From Gammaproteobacteria bacterium (GTDB lineage: Bacteria > Pseudomonadota > Gammaproteobacteria > Pseudomonadales > Cellvibrionaceae), in assembly GCA_004172865.1 (NCBI GenBank), contig SEBV01000012.1:62001-126000 (forward strand): a stretch of DNA of 64,000 bases, in the 5' to 3' direction. The notes under the pieces are model-generated. The model was not told the DNA's origin, searched no databases, and saw nothing but the letters and a program-made list of their open reading frames with translations. The position numbers and the translations under genes were made by a program. Shown one piece after another: positions 42,419 through 55,904 of the stretch (the stretch's first letter is position 1; each line of letters begins with the position of its first letter).

Positions 42419-42946
42419 CTAATTATTTTTTAGTGCGCGATGCTTTTGTCGTGCATGCCATTTACGTTTTACATTCAATCGCCAAATAAAATTTGAGGCG
42501 AAATAAGCGATAGTTGCACAGCTCGTCGCGCCCAAAATTGATCCTATCAAATACGGCTTCCAGACGACTTCAAATTCGTGATAAAGCCACGCCCAAGAAA
42601 ACTCCAATCCTGTCACCGGGTCCACTTGTAATATGAAGCGGCCTAAATGATAAAACGCGTACATGATCAATGGAATTGTGAGCGGATTTCCAATCCATAC
42701 TACTGCAATAGTAAGTGGTAAATTGCTGCGTGAAATAAGTGCTGCGATTGCAGCAGCTGGAGTATGGATAGGAATTGGGGGAAGCAACCCAATAAGCACT
42801 CCCCAGAAGAAAGCTTTAGAAACTGATTTGCGGTTTAAATGAAATAGATTTGGGTCGTGGAGAAATTCACCGAGAAATCGTAATGACTTGCTGCTCTTAA
42901 TGGTTTCAGCGGCCGGCATAAATTTTTTAATTGAAAAACGTGACAT
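42419..42946 (-). CDS. DUF2062 domain-containing membrane protein
   Basis: FLHDPNLFHLNRKSVSKAFFWGVLIGLLPPIPIHTPAAAIAALISRSNLPLTIAVVWIGNPLT. Confidence 0.88.
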   Translation of the reverse strand: MSRFSIKKFMPAAETIKSSKSLRFLGEFLHDPNLFHLNRKSVSKAFFWGVLIGLLPPIPIHTPAAAIAALISRSNLPLTIAVVWIGNPLTIPLIMYAFYHLGRFILQVDPVTGLEFSWAWLYHEFEVVWKPYLIGSILGATSCATIAYFASNFIWRLNVKRKWHARQKHRALKNN

Positions 42947-43092
42947 GCGAAAACCATTATTTCTAAAGAGGCGGCATTATGCCCGAACTTCCGGCACCCA
43001 CCAATTGCTCATCAAGTTGGTTATTTGAGCCAGCTAATAATTATCTTTAAACGTTTAACTCAATTTTATTGAGATTAATTATCAATTGATTT

Positions 43093-43815
43093 TTATTCTA
43101 CATTGCCAGAGTGTAATCCGCATTCTTTTTTAGTCGCCTCTTCCCACCACCAACGACCAGCGCGTTCGTGCTCATTTGGGCCAACAGGACGCGTGCAAGG
43201 CTCGCAACCAATCGAGATGTAACCTTTATCGTGCAATTCATTGTAAGGCGCTTCGCACATGCGAATGTAATCCCACACTTCTTTCGACGACCAATTCGCT
43301 AGCGGATTAAATTTTGTGAGCGAACTGTTCGGGCGAGCAAAAATTTTATCGTCTTGAATGACGGGAATTTCTGCACGAGTAGGGCTTTGATCTTTGCGTT
43401 GGCCAGTAATCCACGCATCTACTTCACTGAGTTTTCTGCGTAAAGGCTCTATTTTGCGTATTCCACAGCATTCTTTATGATCGTCTTCATAAAAGCTGAA
43501 TAGGCCTTTTTCCGTAACTAATTGTCGAATCGCATCGCCATTAGGAGAAATAACATCAATTTTTATTCCGTAATGTTTACGAACTTTTTCAATAAATCGA
43601 TAGGTTTCGGGATGCAATCTTCCGGTGTCCAAACAAAACACTGAAATATCAGAGCGATAATTTTTCGCAATTTCAATCAATGCAACATCTTCAGCACCGC
43701 TAAAAGAAATTGCGATGTTCTCAAATTGCGACAGCGCATATTTGATAATTTTTTGTGGTGATTCGCTGCGAAGTTTTTCTTCAATATCAATTAGAGAAAT
43801 CAATGAGTCGTTCAT
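43093..43815 (-). CDS. cysH: Assimilatory adenylylsulfate (APS-type) reductase, [4Fe-4S]-containing CysH
   Basis: [17 protein letters not shown]-loop; KECCGIRK and CEPCTRPV cysteine pairs plus C-terminal KECGLH. Confidence 0.93.
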   Translation of the reverse strand: MNDSLISLIDIEEKLRSESPQKIIKYALSQFENIAISFSGAEDVALIEIAKNYRSDISVFCLDTGRLHPETYRFIEKVRKHYGIKIDVISPNGDAIRQLVTEKGLFSFYEDDHKECCGIRKIEPLRRKLSEVDAWITGQRKDQSPTRAEIPVIQDDKIFARPNSSLTKFNPLANWSSKEVWDYIRMCEAPYNELHDKGYISIGCEPCTRPVGPNEHERAGRWWWEEATKKECGLHSGNVE

Positions 43816-43947
43816 AAGAGCAATTCTGTTGGCAAAAACCTAAGCAGATAAGAATAACAGAGCTAGAATAAAAACACTTCGGGCTTTTATTTTAAATTTT
43901 AGTGAAAATTTTTAACTGAAACTTACACAAATAACTCGAATATAGAG

Positions 43948-43969
43948 GAATAACAATTTGTCGTTATTC
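43948..43969. promoter_or_regulatory. Perfect inverted repeat just upstream of nuoA
   Basis: GAATAAC-N8-GTTATTC. Confidence 0.3.
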
Positions 43970-43976
43970 ATCATCT

Positions 43977-44516
43977 TTGATATATTACCCCACGATTTTG
44001 CTGGGTATGTTGCTGTCAGGTTACTTTTTATACCGATTGCACATTTTGTTTTCTTCTCTTGTCCTTAGGGTGATTCGATTGCCATTATCCCCGGAAAACA
44101 CTACTGAATTTTGGTCAATTGCAGCCTATATAGGCGGAGTGATTTTCCTTCTCGCATTTATGTTAGGTATCCCATGGTTGCTCGGTGGTCGCGCCTGGGG
44201 TAGAGCCAAGAATGATCCTTTCGAGTCTGGCGTTGTTTCCCAAGGTGGTGCCCGTCTGCGACTCTCAGCCAAATTCTATTTGGTTGCCATGCTGTTTGTT
44301 ATTTTCGATGTTGAAGCCCTTTATCTATATGCCTGGTCCGTTTCAGTTCGCGAAAGCGGCTGGATAGGTTTTGCTGAGGCTGTTTTGTTTATTGCTATCC
44401 TGTTGGCCGGTTTGTTCTATTTGATTCGTATTGGTGGTTTGGATTGGGCACCTGCGCAACGCCGTCGTCGAGCTGAGCGTATTCAAGCCGCACTCAACCG
44501 TCAGCAGAATAATTGA
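43977..44516 (+). CDS. nuoA: NADH-quinone oxidoreductase subunit A
   Basis: [45 protein letters not shown]; start uncertain (TTG 43977 or ATG 44007). Confidence 0.93.
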   Translation: MIYYPTILLGMLLSGYFLYRLHILFSSLVLRVIRLPLSPENTTEFWSIAAYIGGVIFLLAFMLGIPWLLGGRAWGRAKNDPFESGVVSQGGARLRLSAKFYLVAMLFVIFDVEALYLYAWSVSVRESGWIGFAEAVLFIAILLAGLFYLIRIGGLDWAPAQRRRRAERIQAALNRQQNN

Positions 44517-44526
44517 GGTTTTATCA

Positions 44527-45201
44527 ATGAAGTACACGCTCACTCGCGCTAATCCCGATGGTGCCCAAGGCGCCTATCCAATGCAGACGCAAACGACTGT
44601 TGCTGATCCGCTTGAAGATGAAGTTCATAAAAGCGTGTTTATGGGTCGCCTCGAAGATATGATCCATGCTGGCGTTAACTGGGGCCGCGCAAATTCTTTG
44701 TGGCCGTACAACTTCGGTTTGTCATGCTGTTATGTAGAAATGGCGACTGCGTTTACTTCTCCTCATGACCTTGCGCGGTTCGGTGCTGAAGTTATTCGTG
44801 CATCGCCTCGTCAAGCTGACTTAATTGTAATTGCTGGTACCTGCTTTATTAAGATGGCTCCGGTTGTACAGCGCCTTTATGAGCAAATGCTGGAACCCAA
44901 GTGGGTTATCTCCATGGGCGCCTGCGCAAACTCTGGCGGTATGTACGATATTTATTCAGTGGTGCAGGGGGTAGACAAGTTTCTCCCCGTTGATGTTTAT
45001 ATTCCAGGTTGTCCGCCGCGTCCTGAAGCTTTCTTGCAAGCCTTGACCCTACTGCAAGATTCCATAGGAAAAGAGCGTCGTCCTCTTTCATGGACCGTTG
45101 GTGAGCAGGGTGTGTATCGCGCAGAAATGCAACCTGAGCGTGACCGCAAACAGGCTGAGCGAATTGCAGTAGTAAATCTGCGTTCACCTGATGAAGTTTA
45201 A
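44527..45201 (+). CDS. nuoB: NADH-quinone oxidoreductase subunit B
   Basis: [50 protein letters not shown]. Confidence 0.97.
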   Translation: MKYTLTRANPDGAQGAYPMQTQTTVADPLEDEVHKSVFMGRLEDMIHAGVNWGRANSLWPYNFGLSCCYVEMATAFTSPHDLARFGAEVIRASPRQADLIVIAGTCFIKMAPVVQRLYEQMLEPKWVISMGACANSGGMYDIYSVVQGVDKFLPVDVYIPGCPPRPEAFLQALTLLQDSIGKERRPLSWTVGEQGVYRAEMQPERDRKQAERIAVVNLRSPDEV

Positions 45202-45231
45202 TTTTAAAAATTAGCCTAAGCGACCGTAATA

Positions 45232-47016
45232 ATGACCGAAAACGTCACTCCAAGCCCACTAGTGCCGGGCGTTGAACATGAAGTTGTGCGTGAATTGCAT
45301 GAGCAATTCGGTGCCGATGCTTTCGTGTTTCAGACTACTCTCGATAAAGTACCTACGCTTTGGGTGCCAAGAGCCCAGCTGATCGACGTATTGGCTTTCT
45401 TGCGCAAACTGCCGCGTCCGTTTGTGATGCTTTATGACTTATCTGCAACTGACGAACGCCTGCGTCAAAATCGTTTAGGAATGCCGATAGAAGATTTCAC
45501 CGTTTTCTATCATCTGATTTCGATTGATCGCAATAGCGATGTTCGTATTAAAGTTGCACTTAAGTTAGATGATTTAACACTCCCAACTTCTATCGGTATT
45601 TGGCCGAACGCCAACTGGTATGAGCGTGAAGCTTGGGATTTATTTGGTGTTGTGTTTGAAGGCCACCCGCACTTATCGCGCATTTTGTTGCCGCGTACGT
45701 GGGAAGGTCATCCACTTCGCAAAGATTATCCTGCACGCGCAACTGAGTTCGATCCTTTCAAACTTGATGCTGCCAAGCAAGATTTGGAACAGGAAGCTTT
45801 ATTGTTCAACCCTGATGAATGGGGCATGAAACGCAGCAATAAAGACAATACCGAAGACTTCATGTTTTTGAACCTCGGACCCAACCACCCATCAGCGCAC
45901 GGCGCTTTCCGTATCGTTTTGCAGTTGGATGGTGAAGAGATTGTCGATTGTGTGCCGGATATCGGCTATCACCATCGTGGCGCTGAGAAAATGGCCGAGC
46001 GTCAATCCTGGCATAGCTATATTCCTTACACCGACCGTATCGATTACCTCGGTGGGGTAATGAACAACATGCCGTATATTTTGGCAGTTGAAAAATTAGC
46101 AGGAATTGAAGTGCCTGATCGCGTTAAGACTATTCGCGTAATGTTGAGCGAGTTTTTCCGCATCACCTCGCATTTGCTTTATCTCGGTACCTACATTCAA
46201 GACGTAGGCGGTATGTCGCCAGTGTTCTTTATGTTTACCGACCGTATGAAAGCCTATGATGTTATTGAAGCTATTACCGGCTTCCGTATGCATCCTGCCT
46301 GGTTCCGTATTGGCGGTCTTGCCCATGATCTTCCGAAAGGTTGGGATCGTTTGGTCCGTGAATTCGTTGAATGGTTGCCAGGTCGTTTAAAAGAATACGA
46401 AAAAGCTGCACTGCAAAACTCTATTTTGGTTGCGCGTTCAGTGGATGTTGCTCAGTACAATAAAGAGCAAGCGCTTGCATGGGGCGTTACCGGTCCAGGT
46501 TTGCGTGCCACGGGTGTTGATTTCGATCTTCGTAAAGCACGCCCTTATTCTGGTTATGAGAACTTTGAATTTGATGTTCCAACCGCTCACAACGGCGATG
46601 CTTATGATCGTGCGGTATTGCGTTTGGAAGAGATGCATCAGTCAGTGCGTATTATCAAACAATGTTTGGAAAATATGCCGGCTGGCCCCTACAAAGCTGA
46701 TCATCCTCTGACGTGTCCGCCACCGAAAGAGCGTACATTACAAGACATCGAAACCCTGATTACTCACTTCCTGTCAGTATCGTGGGGCCCGATTATGCCA
46801 GCGGGTGAAAGTTGCCAGATGATTGAAGCCACTAAAGGCATCAATAGTTACTACCTCACTTCTGACAGTAGCACCATGAGTTACCGTACGCGCATACGTA
46901 CACCTAGCTTCCCACACTTGCAGCAAATTCCGTCTGTGATCAATGGGTCTATGATCCCTGATCTTATCGCCTACTTGGGCTCAATTGACTTTGTGATGGC
47001 CGATGTTGACCGCTAA
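45232..47016 (+). CDS. nuoC: NADH-quinone oxidoreductase subunit C/D (fused)
   Basis: NuoC part ([37 protein letters not shown]) followed by NuoD part ([25 protein letters not shown]); also called nuoCD. Confidence 0.97.
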   Translation: MTENVTPSPLVPGVEHEVVRELHEQFGADAFVFQTTLDKVPTLWVPRAQLIDVLAFLRKLPRPFVMLYDLSATDERLRQNRLGMPIEDFTVFYHLISIDRNSDVRIKVALKLDDLTLPTSIGIWPNANWYEREAWDLFGVVFEGHPHLSRILLPRTWEGHPLRKDYPARATEFDPFKLDAAKQDLEQEALLFNPDEWGMKRSNKDNTEDFMFLNLGPNHPSAHGAFRIVLQLDGEEIVDCVPDIGYHHRGAEKMAERQSWHSYIPYTDRIDYLGGVMNNMPYILAVEKLAGIEVPDRVKTIRVMLSEFFRITSHLLYLGTYIQDVGGMSPVFFMFTDRMKAYDVIEAITGFRMHPAWFRIGGLAHDLPKGWDRLVREFVEWLPGRLKEYEKAALQNSILVARSVDVAQYNKEQALAWGVTGPGLRATGVDFDLRKARPYSGYENFEFDVPTAHNGDAYDRAVLRLEEMHQSVRIIKQCLENMPAGPYKADHPLTCPPPKERTLQDIETLITHFLSVSWGPIMPAGESCQMIEATKGINSYYLTSDSSTMSYRTRIRTPSFPHLQQIPSVINGSMIPDLIAYLGSIDFVMADVDR

Positions 47017-47524
47017 TACTACTCAGACAATCGCCACCGACCGCGGTGGTGACAATTTTGTATTCACGGATTACGAACGTGAGCAAATTGAACATGCAAT
47101 TCATCATTACGCGGAGCCGCGCGCTGCGACTATTGATGCTTTGAAAATCGTGCAAAGCCAGCGTCGTTGGGTGCCGGATGGAGCCATCTTCGCTATCGCC
47201 GATATTCTCGGCATTGGTGCTGGCGATGTTGAAGGCGTAGCGACTTTCTATAACCGTATTTATCGCCAACCAGTTGGTCGTAATGTTATTGCGGTGTGCG
47301 ACAGTATTGGTTGCTTCTTGATGGGTTTTGATGAGCTTTATGGTTCACTGCAAACCAAACTTGGCATTAAGCCCGGGCAAACAACTCCAGACGATAAATT
47401 TACCTTGTTACCCATTGTATGTTTGGGTGCCTGCGACAAGGCACCGGTGTTGATGGTTAATGATGCAACTCACTTTAACGTGACGCCTGATAATGTCGAT
47501 TCAGTATTGGAGCAATATAAATGA
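47003..47524 (+). CDS. nuoE: NADH-quinone oxidoreductase subunit E
   Basis: [46 protein letters not shown]. Confidence 0.96.
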   Translation: MLTANTTQTIATDRGGDNFVFTDYEREQIEHAIHHYAEPRAATIDALKIVQSQRRWVPDGAIFAIADILGIGAGDVEGVATFYNRIYRQPVGRNVIAVCDSIGCFLMGFDELYGSLQTKLGIKPGQTTPDDKFTLLPIVCLGACDKAPVLMVNDATHFNVTPDNVDSVLEQYK

Positions 47525-48828
47525 CTTCCAATGTGAATCTTGGCTTGACCAATGTTGGTCCTGAAACTCATCCATTGACTTGGCGTTATACCAAGTCGGG
47601 CAAAGCAGTTTTGGACATCAAAGAATATGAAGCTCTTGAAGGTTATGCTGCGCTAAAAAAAGCTGTAGCCATGCCTCAAGCCGACGTTCAAGCTGAAGTT
47701 AAAGCTGCTAACCTGCGTGGTCGTGGCGGCGCGGGTTTCCCAACTGGAATCAAATGGTCTTTGATTCCTATGGGACCAGATGCTGGTCAAAAATACCTCG
47801 TTTGCAATGCCGATGAGATGGAGCCGGGCACCTTTAAAGACCGTATGTTAATGGAAGAATTGCCGCACCAATTGGTGGAAGCGATGATCCTTGCTGCTTA
47901 TGCAATTGGAGCCACTAAAGGTTACATCTTTTTGCGCGGCGAATATATTCTGGCAGGTCAGCGCTTAACCGCTGCGATCGATCAGGCAAAAGCGGCTGGT
48001 TATATCGGCGATAATTTATTAGGTACCGATTTTAGCTTTGAGCTTCATGTTCACTTGGGTGCTGGGCGTTATATCTGCGGTGAAGAAACTGCATTGATTA
48101 ACTGTCTTGAAGGTCGTCGTGCTAACCCGCGTACCAAGCCACCGTTTCCACAACAAGCGGGCGCATGGGGCAAGCCAACCATTGTAAATAACGTTGAAAC
48201 CTTGATGAACATCCCCGCGATTTTGTTGCGTGGTCCGGATTGGTTTAAAGGTTTGTCGCAAGGTAAAAGTCCAGATGCCGGTACCAAAATGTACGGTATC
48301 TCTGGTCGCGCAAAAATCACTGGTTTGTGGGAATTGCCGATTGGTACTACTGGTCGCGAATTACTTTATACCCATGGCGGCGGTATGGCCGATGGTTATG
48401 AATTGATGTGCTGGCTGCCCGGCGGCGCCTCCACAGACTTCCTGATGCCAGAACATCTCGATTTGGCAATGGATTACGACACCATCATGAAAGCCGGTAG
48501 CCGTATGGGTACCGCATTAATTATGGTTGTCGATGATAAGCAAAATATTATTTCTGCAGTGCGTAACCTTGAGCAATTTTTTGCCCGCGAATCCTGTGGC
48601 TGGTGTACTCCATGCCGCGACGGTTTGCCCTGGACGGTGAAAATTCTCGAATCTATCGAAGCGGGTGAGGGGCAGGAGGGTGATATTTCCACTCTTCAAC
48701 AGCTCACCCGTTTCCTGGGGCCAGGCAAAACCTTCTGTGCTCACGCACCGGGTGCCATGGAGCCACTGCAAAGCGCTTTGAAATTTTTCCCAGCTGAATT
48801 TACCAAAGGTATTAAGGCGAAAGCCTAA
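47521..48828 (+). CDS. nuoF: NADH-quinone oxidoreductase subunit F
   Basis: [34 protein letters not shown]. Confidence 0.97.
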   Translation: MTSNVNLGLTNVGPETHPLTWRYTKSGKAVLDIKEYEALEGYAALKKAVAMPQADVQAEVKAANLRGRGGAGFPTGIKWSLIPMGPDAGQKYLVCNADEMEPGTFKDRMLMEELPHQLVEAMILAAYAIGATKGYIFLRGEYILAGQRLTAAIDQAKAAGYIGDNLLGTDFSFELHVHLGAGRYICGEETALINCLEGRRANPRTKPPFPQQAGAWGKPTIVNNVETLMNIPAILLRGPDWFKGLSQGKSPDAGTKMYGISGRAKITGLWELPIGTTGRELLYTHGGGMADGYELMCWLPGGASTDFLMPEHLDLAMDYDTIMKAGSRMGTALIMVVDDKQNIISAVRNLEQFFARESCGWCTPCRDGLPWTVKILESIEAGEGQEGDISTLQQLTRFLGPGKTFCAHAPGAMEPLQSALKFFPAEFTKGIKAKA

Positions 48829-48924
48829 CAGCAATAAAGCGCAGTTTTCACGAGGTGATTTCGCGATCACTTTAAACTTTAAAACCGCTAGACGGTAAAA
48901 GACCTTAAAAAGGTAAGACGCAGA

Positions 48925-51630
48925 ATGGCGACCATTCACGTAGATGGTAAATCGTACGACGTTAACGGATCAGACAACCTCCTTGAGGCGTGTTTGACCC
49001 TTGGCCTCGATATTCCGTATTTTTGTTGGCACCCCGCTTTAGGTTCCGTTGGCGCTTGTCGTCAATGTGCTGTTAAGCAGTTCAACGACGAAAATGACAC
49101 TCGCGGTCGTTTGGTTATGTCGTGCATGACGCCCGCTAATGACAAGACGTACATTGCAATCAAAGACGAAGAAGCGAAGTCGTTTCGTAAAAGCGTCGTT
49201 GAATGGTTGATGACTAATCACCCGCACGACTGCCCGGTCTGCGCCGAAGGTGGTCATTGCCATTTGCAAGATATGACAGTGATGACAGGTCACAATACTC
49301 GTCGTTACAGATTCACCAAGCGCACCCATATTAATCAGGATCTTGGTCCTTTCGTAAATCACGAAATGAACCGCTGTATCGCCTGTTATCGCTGTGTTCG
49401 TTACTACGACGATTATGCTGGCGGTAAAGATTTTGGTGTTTACGGCGCTCACGATAATGTGTATTTCGGCCGCCCGGAAAGTGGCGATCTTGAAAGTGAA
49501 TTCTCCGGTAATTTGACTGAAGTTTGTCCAACTGGTGTATTCACTGATAAAACCCACGCGGATCACTACACCCGTAAATGGGATATGCAATTTGCTCCAA
49601 GTGTTTGCCAAAGCTGTTCGGTGGGTTGTAACACCAGTCCCGGTGAGCGTTACGGTGAAATTCGCCGTATCGAAAATCGTTTTAACGGCTCAGTAAACCA
49701 GTATTTCCTCTGCGACCGCGGTCGTTTTGGTTATGGTTACGTTAACCGCGAAGATCGTCCAACCAAGCCGCGTTTAGCATCCAGCTCACAAGTATTTACT
49801 ATCGATTCTGCGTTGGATCAAGCTGCTGACTTACTGCGCAGTGCCAAGCGTGTTGTCGGTATTGGTTCACCACGTGCATCGCTTGAAACCAACTTTGCAT
49901 TGGCAAATCTGGTTGGCAGCGGCAATGTGTCTTACGGTGTTTCTGCTGAAGAACAAGCGCTTAATGGCCTTGTCTATAAAGTATTGAAGGAGGGCAGTGT
50001 AACTACGCCTAACCTTCGTGATATTGAAAAAGCTGACACAGTGTTAGTGCTTGGTGAAGATATTACGCAAACGGCACCGCGCCTTGCGTTAGCAGTTCGT
50101 CAAGCGGCTAAAACTCTTGCATTTAAGATGGCGGCAGCGAAGAAGGTTCCAGAATGGAATGCTGCTCCAATTAAGAATATCGTCCAGTCTGAAAAAAGCC
50201 CAATCTACATCGCCAGCGTTACCGCAACTCGTTTGGATGATGTAGCTGCATCGACAACGCGTAGTTCTGCAGCTGATATTGCTCGCTTAGGTTTCGCAGT
50301 CGCTAATATTATTGATTCGTCCTCTCCTGCAGTCGCTGGCCTTTCGTCTGAGCAAACTGAGCAAGCACAAGCTATAGCAGCTGGACTGCTCGCTGCTGAT
50401 AAACCACTGATTGTTTCAGGTACCGGTTTAAAATCACAAGCAATTATTCAAGCTGCTGCCAATATCGCTTATGCACTTAAATTTCGCGGTAAAGAGGTGG
50501 GCATAGCGCTTACTTTGCTGGAAGCAAATAGTTTGGGTACCGCTTTGTTGAACACACAGGGTGGCGAATCAATCGAAGCCATTTTGACAGCTGTTCGCGA
50601 TGGCGCTGCCGACGGATTAGTTGTAGTTGAAAATGATCTTTATCAACGTGCCCCAGCTGAGCTTGTTGATGCAGCATTAAAAGCGGCGAAAGTTGTTTTG
50701 GTTCTCGATCATCACTCGACTAAAATAGTTGATAAAGCACACTTTGTATTGCCTGCTTCAAGCTTTGCTGAAGGCGACGGTACCTTGGTAAATATGGAAG
50801 GCCGTGCACAACGTTTCTTCCAGGTTTTCGATGCGTCATATTACAAGCCTGAAAAGTTAATTCGTGAAGGTTGGCGCTGGTTGCACGCAATCAAGTCAAC
50901 CTTGGATAACAAAATTGTTGATTGGACTGTGTTGGACGATGTGACCGCAAGTTTGGCAAGTTCAAACAGCGCGCTGTCTGCCATTGCTGGTGCCGCACCA
51001 GATTCAAAATTACGTATTCACGGATCAAGAATTGCGCGTGAACCGCGCCGTTATTCTGGCCGTACTGCAATGCGTGCGAATATCTCTGTTCATGAAGTAC
51101 GCCAGCCACAGGATCAAGATTCTGCCATGTCTTATTCAATGGAAGGTATTTCAGGACCAACCAATAATTCGCAATTAATTCCATTTGCGTGGGCTCCAGG
51201 TTGGAACTCTCCGCAAGCCTGGAATAAATTTCAGGATGAAGTAGGCGGTAGCCTCCGCGCCGGTGATCCCGGTGTGCGTCTGCTTGAGCCTGCAGCTTCT
51301 GCACACTATTTCACCGAGATTCCGACTTCAGTGGAAGGTTTGCAATCGGCTCCGCTGTATCACATTTTTGGTAGTGATGAACAATCAGCTCGCTCAGAAG
51401 TGTTGGCAACTCGCGTTCCTGCTGCTTATGTTGGTGTATCAACGAGCGATGCTCAAAGCCTTGGCTTGGCTAATGGCCAAAATGCTGAAGTGATTGTCAA
51501 CGGCTCGATATTTATTGCTCCGGTTAAAGTTATTGCGGAATTGGCGGTAGGCGTAATTGGTGTGCCGGTTCTCGCAGGCCTGCCACGAGTTTCATCTGGC
51601 GCGGCGGTTAGCCTGAAAGGGGGTGCTTAA
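48925..51630 (+). CDS. nuoG: NADH-quinone oxidoreductase subunit G
   Basis: N-terminal [2Fe-2S] domain [55 protein letters not shown]. Confidence 0.97.
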   Translation: MATIHVDGKSYDVNGSDNLLEACLTLGLDIPYFCWHPALGSVGACRQCAVKQFNDENDTRGRLVMSCMTPANDKTYIAIKDEEAKSFRKSVVEWLMTNHPHDCPVCAEGGHCHLQDMTVMTGHNTRRYRFTKRTHINQDLGPFVNHEMNRCIACYRCVRYYDDYAGGKDFGVYGAHDNVYFGRPESGDLESEFSGNLTEVCPTGVFTDKTHADHYTRKWDMQFAPSVCQSCSVGCNTSPGERYGEIRRIENRFNGSVNQYFLCDRGRFGYGYVNREDRPTKPRLASSSQVFTIDSALDQAADLLRSAKRVVGIGSPRASLETNFALANLVGSGNVSYGVSAEEQALNGLVYKVLKEGSVTTPNLRDIEKADTVLVLGEDITQTAPRLALAVRQAAKTLAFKMAAAKKVPEWNAAPIKNIVQSEKSPIYIASVTATRLDDVAASTTRSSAADIARLGFAVANIIDSSSPAVAGLSSEQTEQAQAIAAGLLAADKPLIVSGTGLKSQAIIQAAANIAYALKFRGKEVGIALTLLEANSLGTALLNTQGGESIEAILTAVRDGAADGLVVVENDLYQRAPAELVDAALKAAKVVLVLDHHSTKIVDKAHFVLPASSFAEGDGTLVNMEGRAQRFFQVFDASYYKPEKLIREGWRWLHAIKSTLDNKIVDWTVLDDVTASLASSNSALSAIAGAAPDSKLRIHGSRIAREPRRYSGRTAMRANISVHEVRQPQDQDSAMSYSMEGISGPTNNSQLIPFAWAPGWNSPQAWNKFQDEVGGSLRAGDPGVRLLEPAASAHYFTEIPTSVEGLQSAPLYHIFGSDEQSARSEVLATRVPAAYVGVSTSDAQSLGLANGQNAEVIVNGSIFIAPVKVIAELAVGVIGVPVLAGLPRVSSGAAVSLKGGA

Positions 51631-52637
51631 TGTCTATTTTCACTCCTGAAGTCATCGCGATTATCTGGGCAGTAGCGAAAGCATTAATTGTGCTTTTTGG
51701 TGTAGTTATTTGTGCTGCTTTCCTGAGCTTCGTTGAGCGTCGCTTGTTAGCGCTTTGGCAAGATCGTTACGGTCCTAACCGTGCTGGTCCTTTCGGTTTG
51801 CTGCAGTTGCCGGCTGATATGATCAAGATGTTCTTCAAAGAAGACTGGACTCCACCTTTCGTTGACAAGTTAACTTTCTGGTTGGCTCCTGCCATTGCCA
51901 TGAGTGGTTTGCTCTTGTCGTTTGCCATTGTTCCTGTTATTCCAGGTTGGGTAGCAGCGGATCTGGACATTGGCTTGCTGTTCTTCTTTGCGATGGCTGG
52001 ATTAGCTGTGTACGCCGTTATGTTTGGTGGCTGGTCATCTAACAATAAATACGCGTTATTGGGTGGCGTTCGTGCCACCGCTCAAACCGTTAGCTATGAA
52101 GTGTTTATGGGCTTGTCATTAATGGGCGTAGTGGTCATCACTGGCTCGTTCAACATGACTGACATCGTTAATGCTCAAAAAGGATGCTGGTTTGTTTTCC
52201 CGCAATTCTTGGGTTTCTTAACCTTCGCCACTGCCGGTATTGCAGTGACTCACCGTTCACCATTCGATGCGCCGGAAGCAGAGCAAGACCTTGCGGCTGG
52301 TTATCACACTGAATACTCAGGTTTGAAGTGGGGTATGTTCTTCGTTGGTGAATATATCGGCGTGGTACTTATTTCGTCGTTGATCACTGTGTTGTTTTTC
52401 GGTGGATGGTTACCACCGTTTGAATGGTCTGTATTTGATTACGTGCCTGCATTCTTCTGGTTCGCTACCAAAACTGCATTTTTTATTATGATGTTTATTT
52501 TGATCCGCGCGGCTTTACCTCGTCCTCGTTATGACCAGATCATGGACTTCGGATGGCGTATTTGTTTGCCGGTGACGCTTGTTAACCTTGTGGCTACTGC
52601 AGCGGTTGTACTGCTGTTGAACCCGTCTGCTGCTTAA
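51630..52637 (+). CDS. nuoH: NADH-quinone oxidoreductase subunit H
   Basis: [38 protein letters not shown]. Confidence 0.97.
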   Translation: MSIFTPEVIAIIWAVAKALIVLFGVVICAAFLSFVERRLLALWQDRYGPNRAGPFGLLQLPADMIKMFFKEDWTPPFVDKLTFWLAPAIAMSGLLLSFAIVPVIPGWVAADLDIGLLFFFAMAGLAVYAVMFGGWSSNNKYALLGGVRATAQTVSYEVFMGLSLMGVVVITGSFNMTDIVNAQKGCWFVFPQFLGFLTFATAGIAVTHRSPFDAPEAEQDLAAGYHTEYSGLKWGMFFVGEYIGVVLISSLITVLFFGGWLPPFEWSVFDYVPAFFWFATKTAFFIMMFILIRAALPRPRYDQIMDFGWRICLPVTLVNLVATAAVVLLLNPSAA

Positions 52638-52652
52638 GGTTGAGGTACTGAA

Positions 52653-53189
52653 ATGTTGAAGCTTTTACACGATATATTTACCCAGTTCCGCAGCTTGTGG
52701 ATGGTTTTTACCCATGCGTGGCGTAAGCGCGATACGATTTTGTATCCCGAACAAATGCCTTATGTTCCACCGCGTTATCGTGGTCGCATTATTCTTACTC
52801 GCGACCCAGACGGTGAAGAGCGCTGCGTAGCTTGTAATTTGTGTGCGGTTGCTTGCCCGGTCGGTTGCATTTCCTTGCAGAAAGCTGAACGTGATGATGG
52901 CCGTTGGTTTCCGGAGTTTTTCCGCATCAATTTCTCGCGTTGTATTTTTTGCGGTATGTGTGAAGAAGCCTGTCCAACTACGGCTATTCAACTTACACCT
53001 GATTTTGAAATGGCAGAATTTAATCGCCAAAATCTGGTTTACGAGAAAGAGCATTTATTGATTTCTGGCCCCGGTAAATATCCGGATTACAACTTCTATC
53101 GCGTTTCAGGTCTTGCCATCGCTGGCAAGGCAAAAGGTGCAGCTCAAAATGAAGCAGCTCCGATAAACGTGAAAAGTCTTTTGCCTTAA
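52653..53189 (+). CDS. nuoI: NADH-quinone oxidoreductase subunit I
   Basis: Two ferredoxin clusters: [16 protein letters not shown] and [16 protein letters not shown]. Confidence 0.97.
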   Translation: MLKLLHDIFTQFRSLWMVFTHAWRKRDTILYPEQMPYVPPRYRGRIILTRDPDGEERCVACNLCAVACPVGCISLQKAERDDGRWFPEFFRINFSRCIFCGMCEEACPTTAIQLTPDFEMAEFNRQNLVYEKEHLLISGPGKYPDYNFYRVSGLAIAGKAKGAAQNEAAPINVKSLLP

Positions 53190-53207
53190 CTAGAACAGGA
53201 ATACGAC

Positions 53208-53732
53208 GTGGGAACTGCAATAGCTTTTTACTTCGCCGCTGCGATTGCTGTAATTGCTTCGGTGAGAGTTATCACTAATACCAACCCGGTACATGCTTTG
53301 TTGTATCTGGTTGTTTCATTGCTTGCTGTAGCGATGATCTTTTTTGCCCTGGGCGCGCCTTTTGCTGCTGCTCTGGAAATGATTGTGTACGCCGGTGCCA
53401 TTATGGTGTTGTTCGTATTCGTGGTGATGATATTAAACCTCGGTGCTGTTATCGATGAACAAGAGAGAAAATGGCTGACTCCGCGTGCGTGGATTGGACC
53501 ATCTTTTTTATCTTTAGCACTATTGGGTGAACTGCTTTACACCATCAAGCCCAACCTCGAAACCTTTATTGAAATCACCAAAGTTGGTCCTAAAGAAGTA
53601 GGTATCGCTTTGTTTGGTCCTTATGTATTGGCAGTAGAACTTGCGTCTATGTTACTGCTTGCTGCCATGGTTTCTGCATGGCACTTGGGTCGCGATGCTG
53701 ATAAAGACGATAAGGAGAATAAACATGCTTAA
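53208..53732 (+). CDS. nuoJ: NADH-quinone oxidoreductase subunit J
   Basis: [53 protein letters not shown]. Confidence 0.96.
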   Translation: MGTAIAFYFAAAIAVIASVRVITNTNPVHALLYLVVSLLAVAMIFFALGAPFAAALEMIVYAGAIMVLFVFVVMILNLGAVIDEQERKWLTPRAWIGPSFLSLALLGELLYTIKPNLETFIEITKVGPKEVGIALFGPYVLAVELASMLLLAAMVSAWHLGRDADKDDKENKHA

Positions 53733-54054
53733 CGGTATTGCTGTGACTCACGGCATTCCTATGGAGCACGGCTTATTGTTGGCCGCAATGCTTTTTGTTA
53801 TAGGTCTAGCCGGCGTATTGATTCGTCGCAACCTTTTGTTCTTGCTAATGAGCATTGAAATCATGATGAATGCTTGCGCCTTGGCATTTGTGGTTGCAGG
53901 TGCGCGTTGGGTACAGCCCGACGGCCAAATCATGTTTATCTTAATTTTAACCTTGGCCGCTTCTGAAGCCGCAATTGGCTTGGCAATCGTTATTCAACTT
54001 TACCGTCGCTACCAGTCTTTGGATGTTGATGCTGCAAGTGAGATGCGCGGATGA
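53725..54054 (+). CDS. nuoK: NADH-quinone oxidoreductase subunit K
   Basis: [27 protein letters not shown]; start ATG 53725 overlaps the end of nuoJ. Confidence 0.96.
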   Translation: MLNGIAVTHGIPMEHGLLLAAMLFVIGLAGVLIRRNLLFLLMSIEIMMNACALAFVVAGARWVQPDGQIMFILILTLAASEAAIGLAIVIQLYRRYQSLDVDAASEMRG

Positions 54055-55886
54055 ACCAACTCTATTTAACAATTTTATTTCCTCTCATCGGCTTTTTGAT
54101 TCTTGTTTCAGGCCGTAAGCGCATATCTGAAAATGTTGCTGCTTTTGTAGGTGTTGGTTCTGTTGGTTTGGCTGCGCTGGTAGCTGCATTTGCTGGTTAC
54201 GATTACCTGCAACATCAACCAGAAACACCTTTTGTTCAGCCATTATGGACATGGGTAAATGTCGCTGGTTTCGCGCCCGCTTTTAACTTGCATTTAGATG
54301 GTTTGTCGCTAACCATGCTTGGCGTGATTACCGGTGTTGGCTTTCTGATTCACTTGTTCGCCTCTTGGTATATGCGTGGCGATGAAGATTACGCTCGCTT
54401 CTTCTCATACATGAACCTCTTCCTCGCGAGCATGATTTTATTGGTGCTTGGTGACAGTCTGGTCTCCTTGTATTTTGGTTGGGAAGGTGTAGGTTTATGC
54501 TCTTATTTGTTGATCGGCTACTACTATCGCGATCCAGCAAATGGTGCTGCAGCTCGTAAAGCCTTCGTCGTTACCCGTGTTGGTGATGCCTTTATGGCAA
54601 TCGGCTTATTTGTTCTCTATCAACACTTGGGCACCCTTAATATTCAAGAGGTATTGGCAAAAGCACCTGCTGTATTTGCAATAGGTTCCACCGCCGTAAC
54701 TTTTGCAACCTTGATGTTACTCGGTGGCGCTGTCGGTAAATCTGCACAGTTACCTCTGCAGACTTGGCTTGCGGATGCGATGGCAGGTCCAACTCCAGTA
54801 TCCGCATTGATTCACGCCGCAACAATGGTAACCGCGGGTGTTTATTTGATCGCACGTACTCATACCTTGTTTGAATTGGCTCCAGATGTGCTTTATCTGG
54901 TAGGCGTTATCGGTGCTGTTACGTTATTTATTGCAGGCTTTGCCGCGCTGGTACAAACAGATATCAAACGTATTCTTGCTTATTCGACCATGAGTCAAAT
55001 CGGCTACATGTTTTTGGCTTTGGGCGTTAAAGCGTATCAACCAGCGATTTGGCATTTGGTTTATCACGCTTTCTTTAAAGCCTTGCTGTTCTTGTCTTCA
55101 GGTGCCGTGATCATTGCCTGTCACCACGAACAAAATATTTTCAAAATGGGCGGCCTTCGTAAGAAGATTCCTTTTGTATATGCCTGTTTCCTTGTGGGCG
55201 GTTCAGCTTTAGTTGCATTGCCATGGGTAACTGTAGGTTTCTACTCAAAAGATGAAATTTTGTTGGGCGCTTACAGTCATCCTGAGCTTTTCTACGCCGG
55301 TTTAGCTGGCGCGTTTATGACCGCCATCTATACCTTCCGTTTAATATTCGTAGCCTTCCACGGCGAAGCGAAAACCGAAGTTCATGCGCTTCACGGTGCG
55401 GACTATTGGTTGCCACTGGGCATCTTGCTAGTACTTTCAACTGGTCTTGGCGCTCTGATTGTTCCTCCGTTAAATAGTGTTTTGCCAGCTAGTCATGAAG
55501 TAGAAGAGGGCTCCAAGCACTTTGTCGAAATCATTACGATTGCGACTGCAGTGATAGGTACCTTGCTAGCAATATTCTTATTCTTGTTTGATACCAAAAT
55601 AGTTAAATCAATTGCCTCTTCTTCAATCGGCAAAGTGCTTATTAAATTCTGGTATGGAGCTTGGGGTTTCGATTGGTTGTACGACAAGGTATTGGTTAAG
55701 CCTTATGTATTCCTTGCGTACCTATTGCGTAAAGATCCAATTGATAAAACCTTCAATTTAATCCCTGCCAGCGTTACGCAGGTACATAAATTGTTGAGTG
55801 CTACTCAAACCGGTAGCGTACGTTGGTACGCTGCCACCATTGCTGCCGGTGTGGTGATTATTCTCGCCGCGCTTGTGTTGTTGTAA
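54051..55886 (+). CDS. nuoL: NADH-quinone oxidoreductase subunit L
   Basis: [67 protein letters not shown]. Confidence 0.97.
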   Translation: MNQLYLTILFPLIGFLILVSGRKRISENVAAFVGVGSVGLAALVAAFAGYDYLQHQPETPFVQPLWTWVNVAGFAPAFNLHLDGLSLTMLGVITGVGFLIHLFASWYMRGDEDYARFFSYMNLFLASMILLVLGDSLVSLYFGWEGVGLCSYLLIGYYYRDPANGAAARKAFVVTRVGDAFMAIGLFVLYQHLGTLNIQEVLAKAPAVFAIGSTAVTFATLMLLGGAVGKSAQLPLQTWLADAMAGPTPVSALIHAATMVTAGVYLIARTHTLFELAPDVLYLVGVIGAVTLFIAGFAALVQTDIKRILAYSTMSQIGYMFLALGVKAYQPAIWHLVYHAFFKALLFLSSGAVIIACHHEQNIFKMGGLRKKIPFVYACFLVGGSALVALPWVTVGFYSKDEILLGAYSHPELFYAGLAGAFMTAIYTFRLIFVAFHGEAKTEVHALHGADYWLPLGILLVLSTGLGALIVPPLNSVLPASHEVEEGSKHFVEIITIATAVIGTLLAIFLFLFDTKIVKSIASSSIGKVLIKFWYGAWGFDWLYDKVLVKPYVFLAYLLRKDPIDKTFNLIPASVTQVHKLLSATQTGSVRWYAATIAAGVVIILAALVLL

Positions 55887-55904
55887 GACTATAAGGAACC
55901 AGAG

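Noticed and set aside
42436-43085. Possible insertion or degraded gene near 42947-43092
   Set aside because: Just a short intergenic region between DUF2062 and cysH; no inverted repeats or transposase remnants seen.
45232-47016. nuoC-nuoD fusion as a novelty
   Set aside because: NuoCD fusion is well known in Escherichia coli and related gammaproteobacteria.
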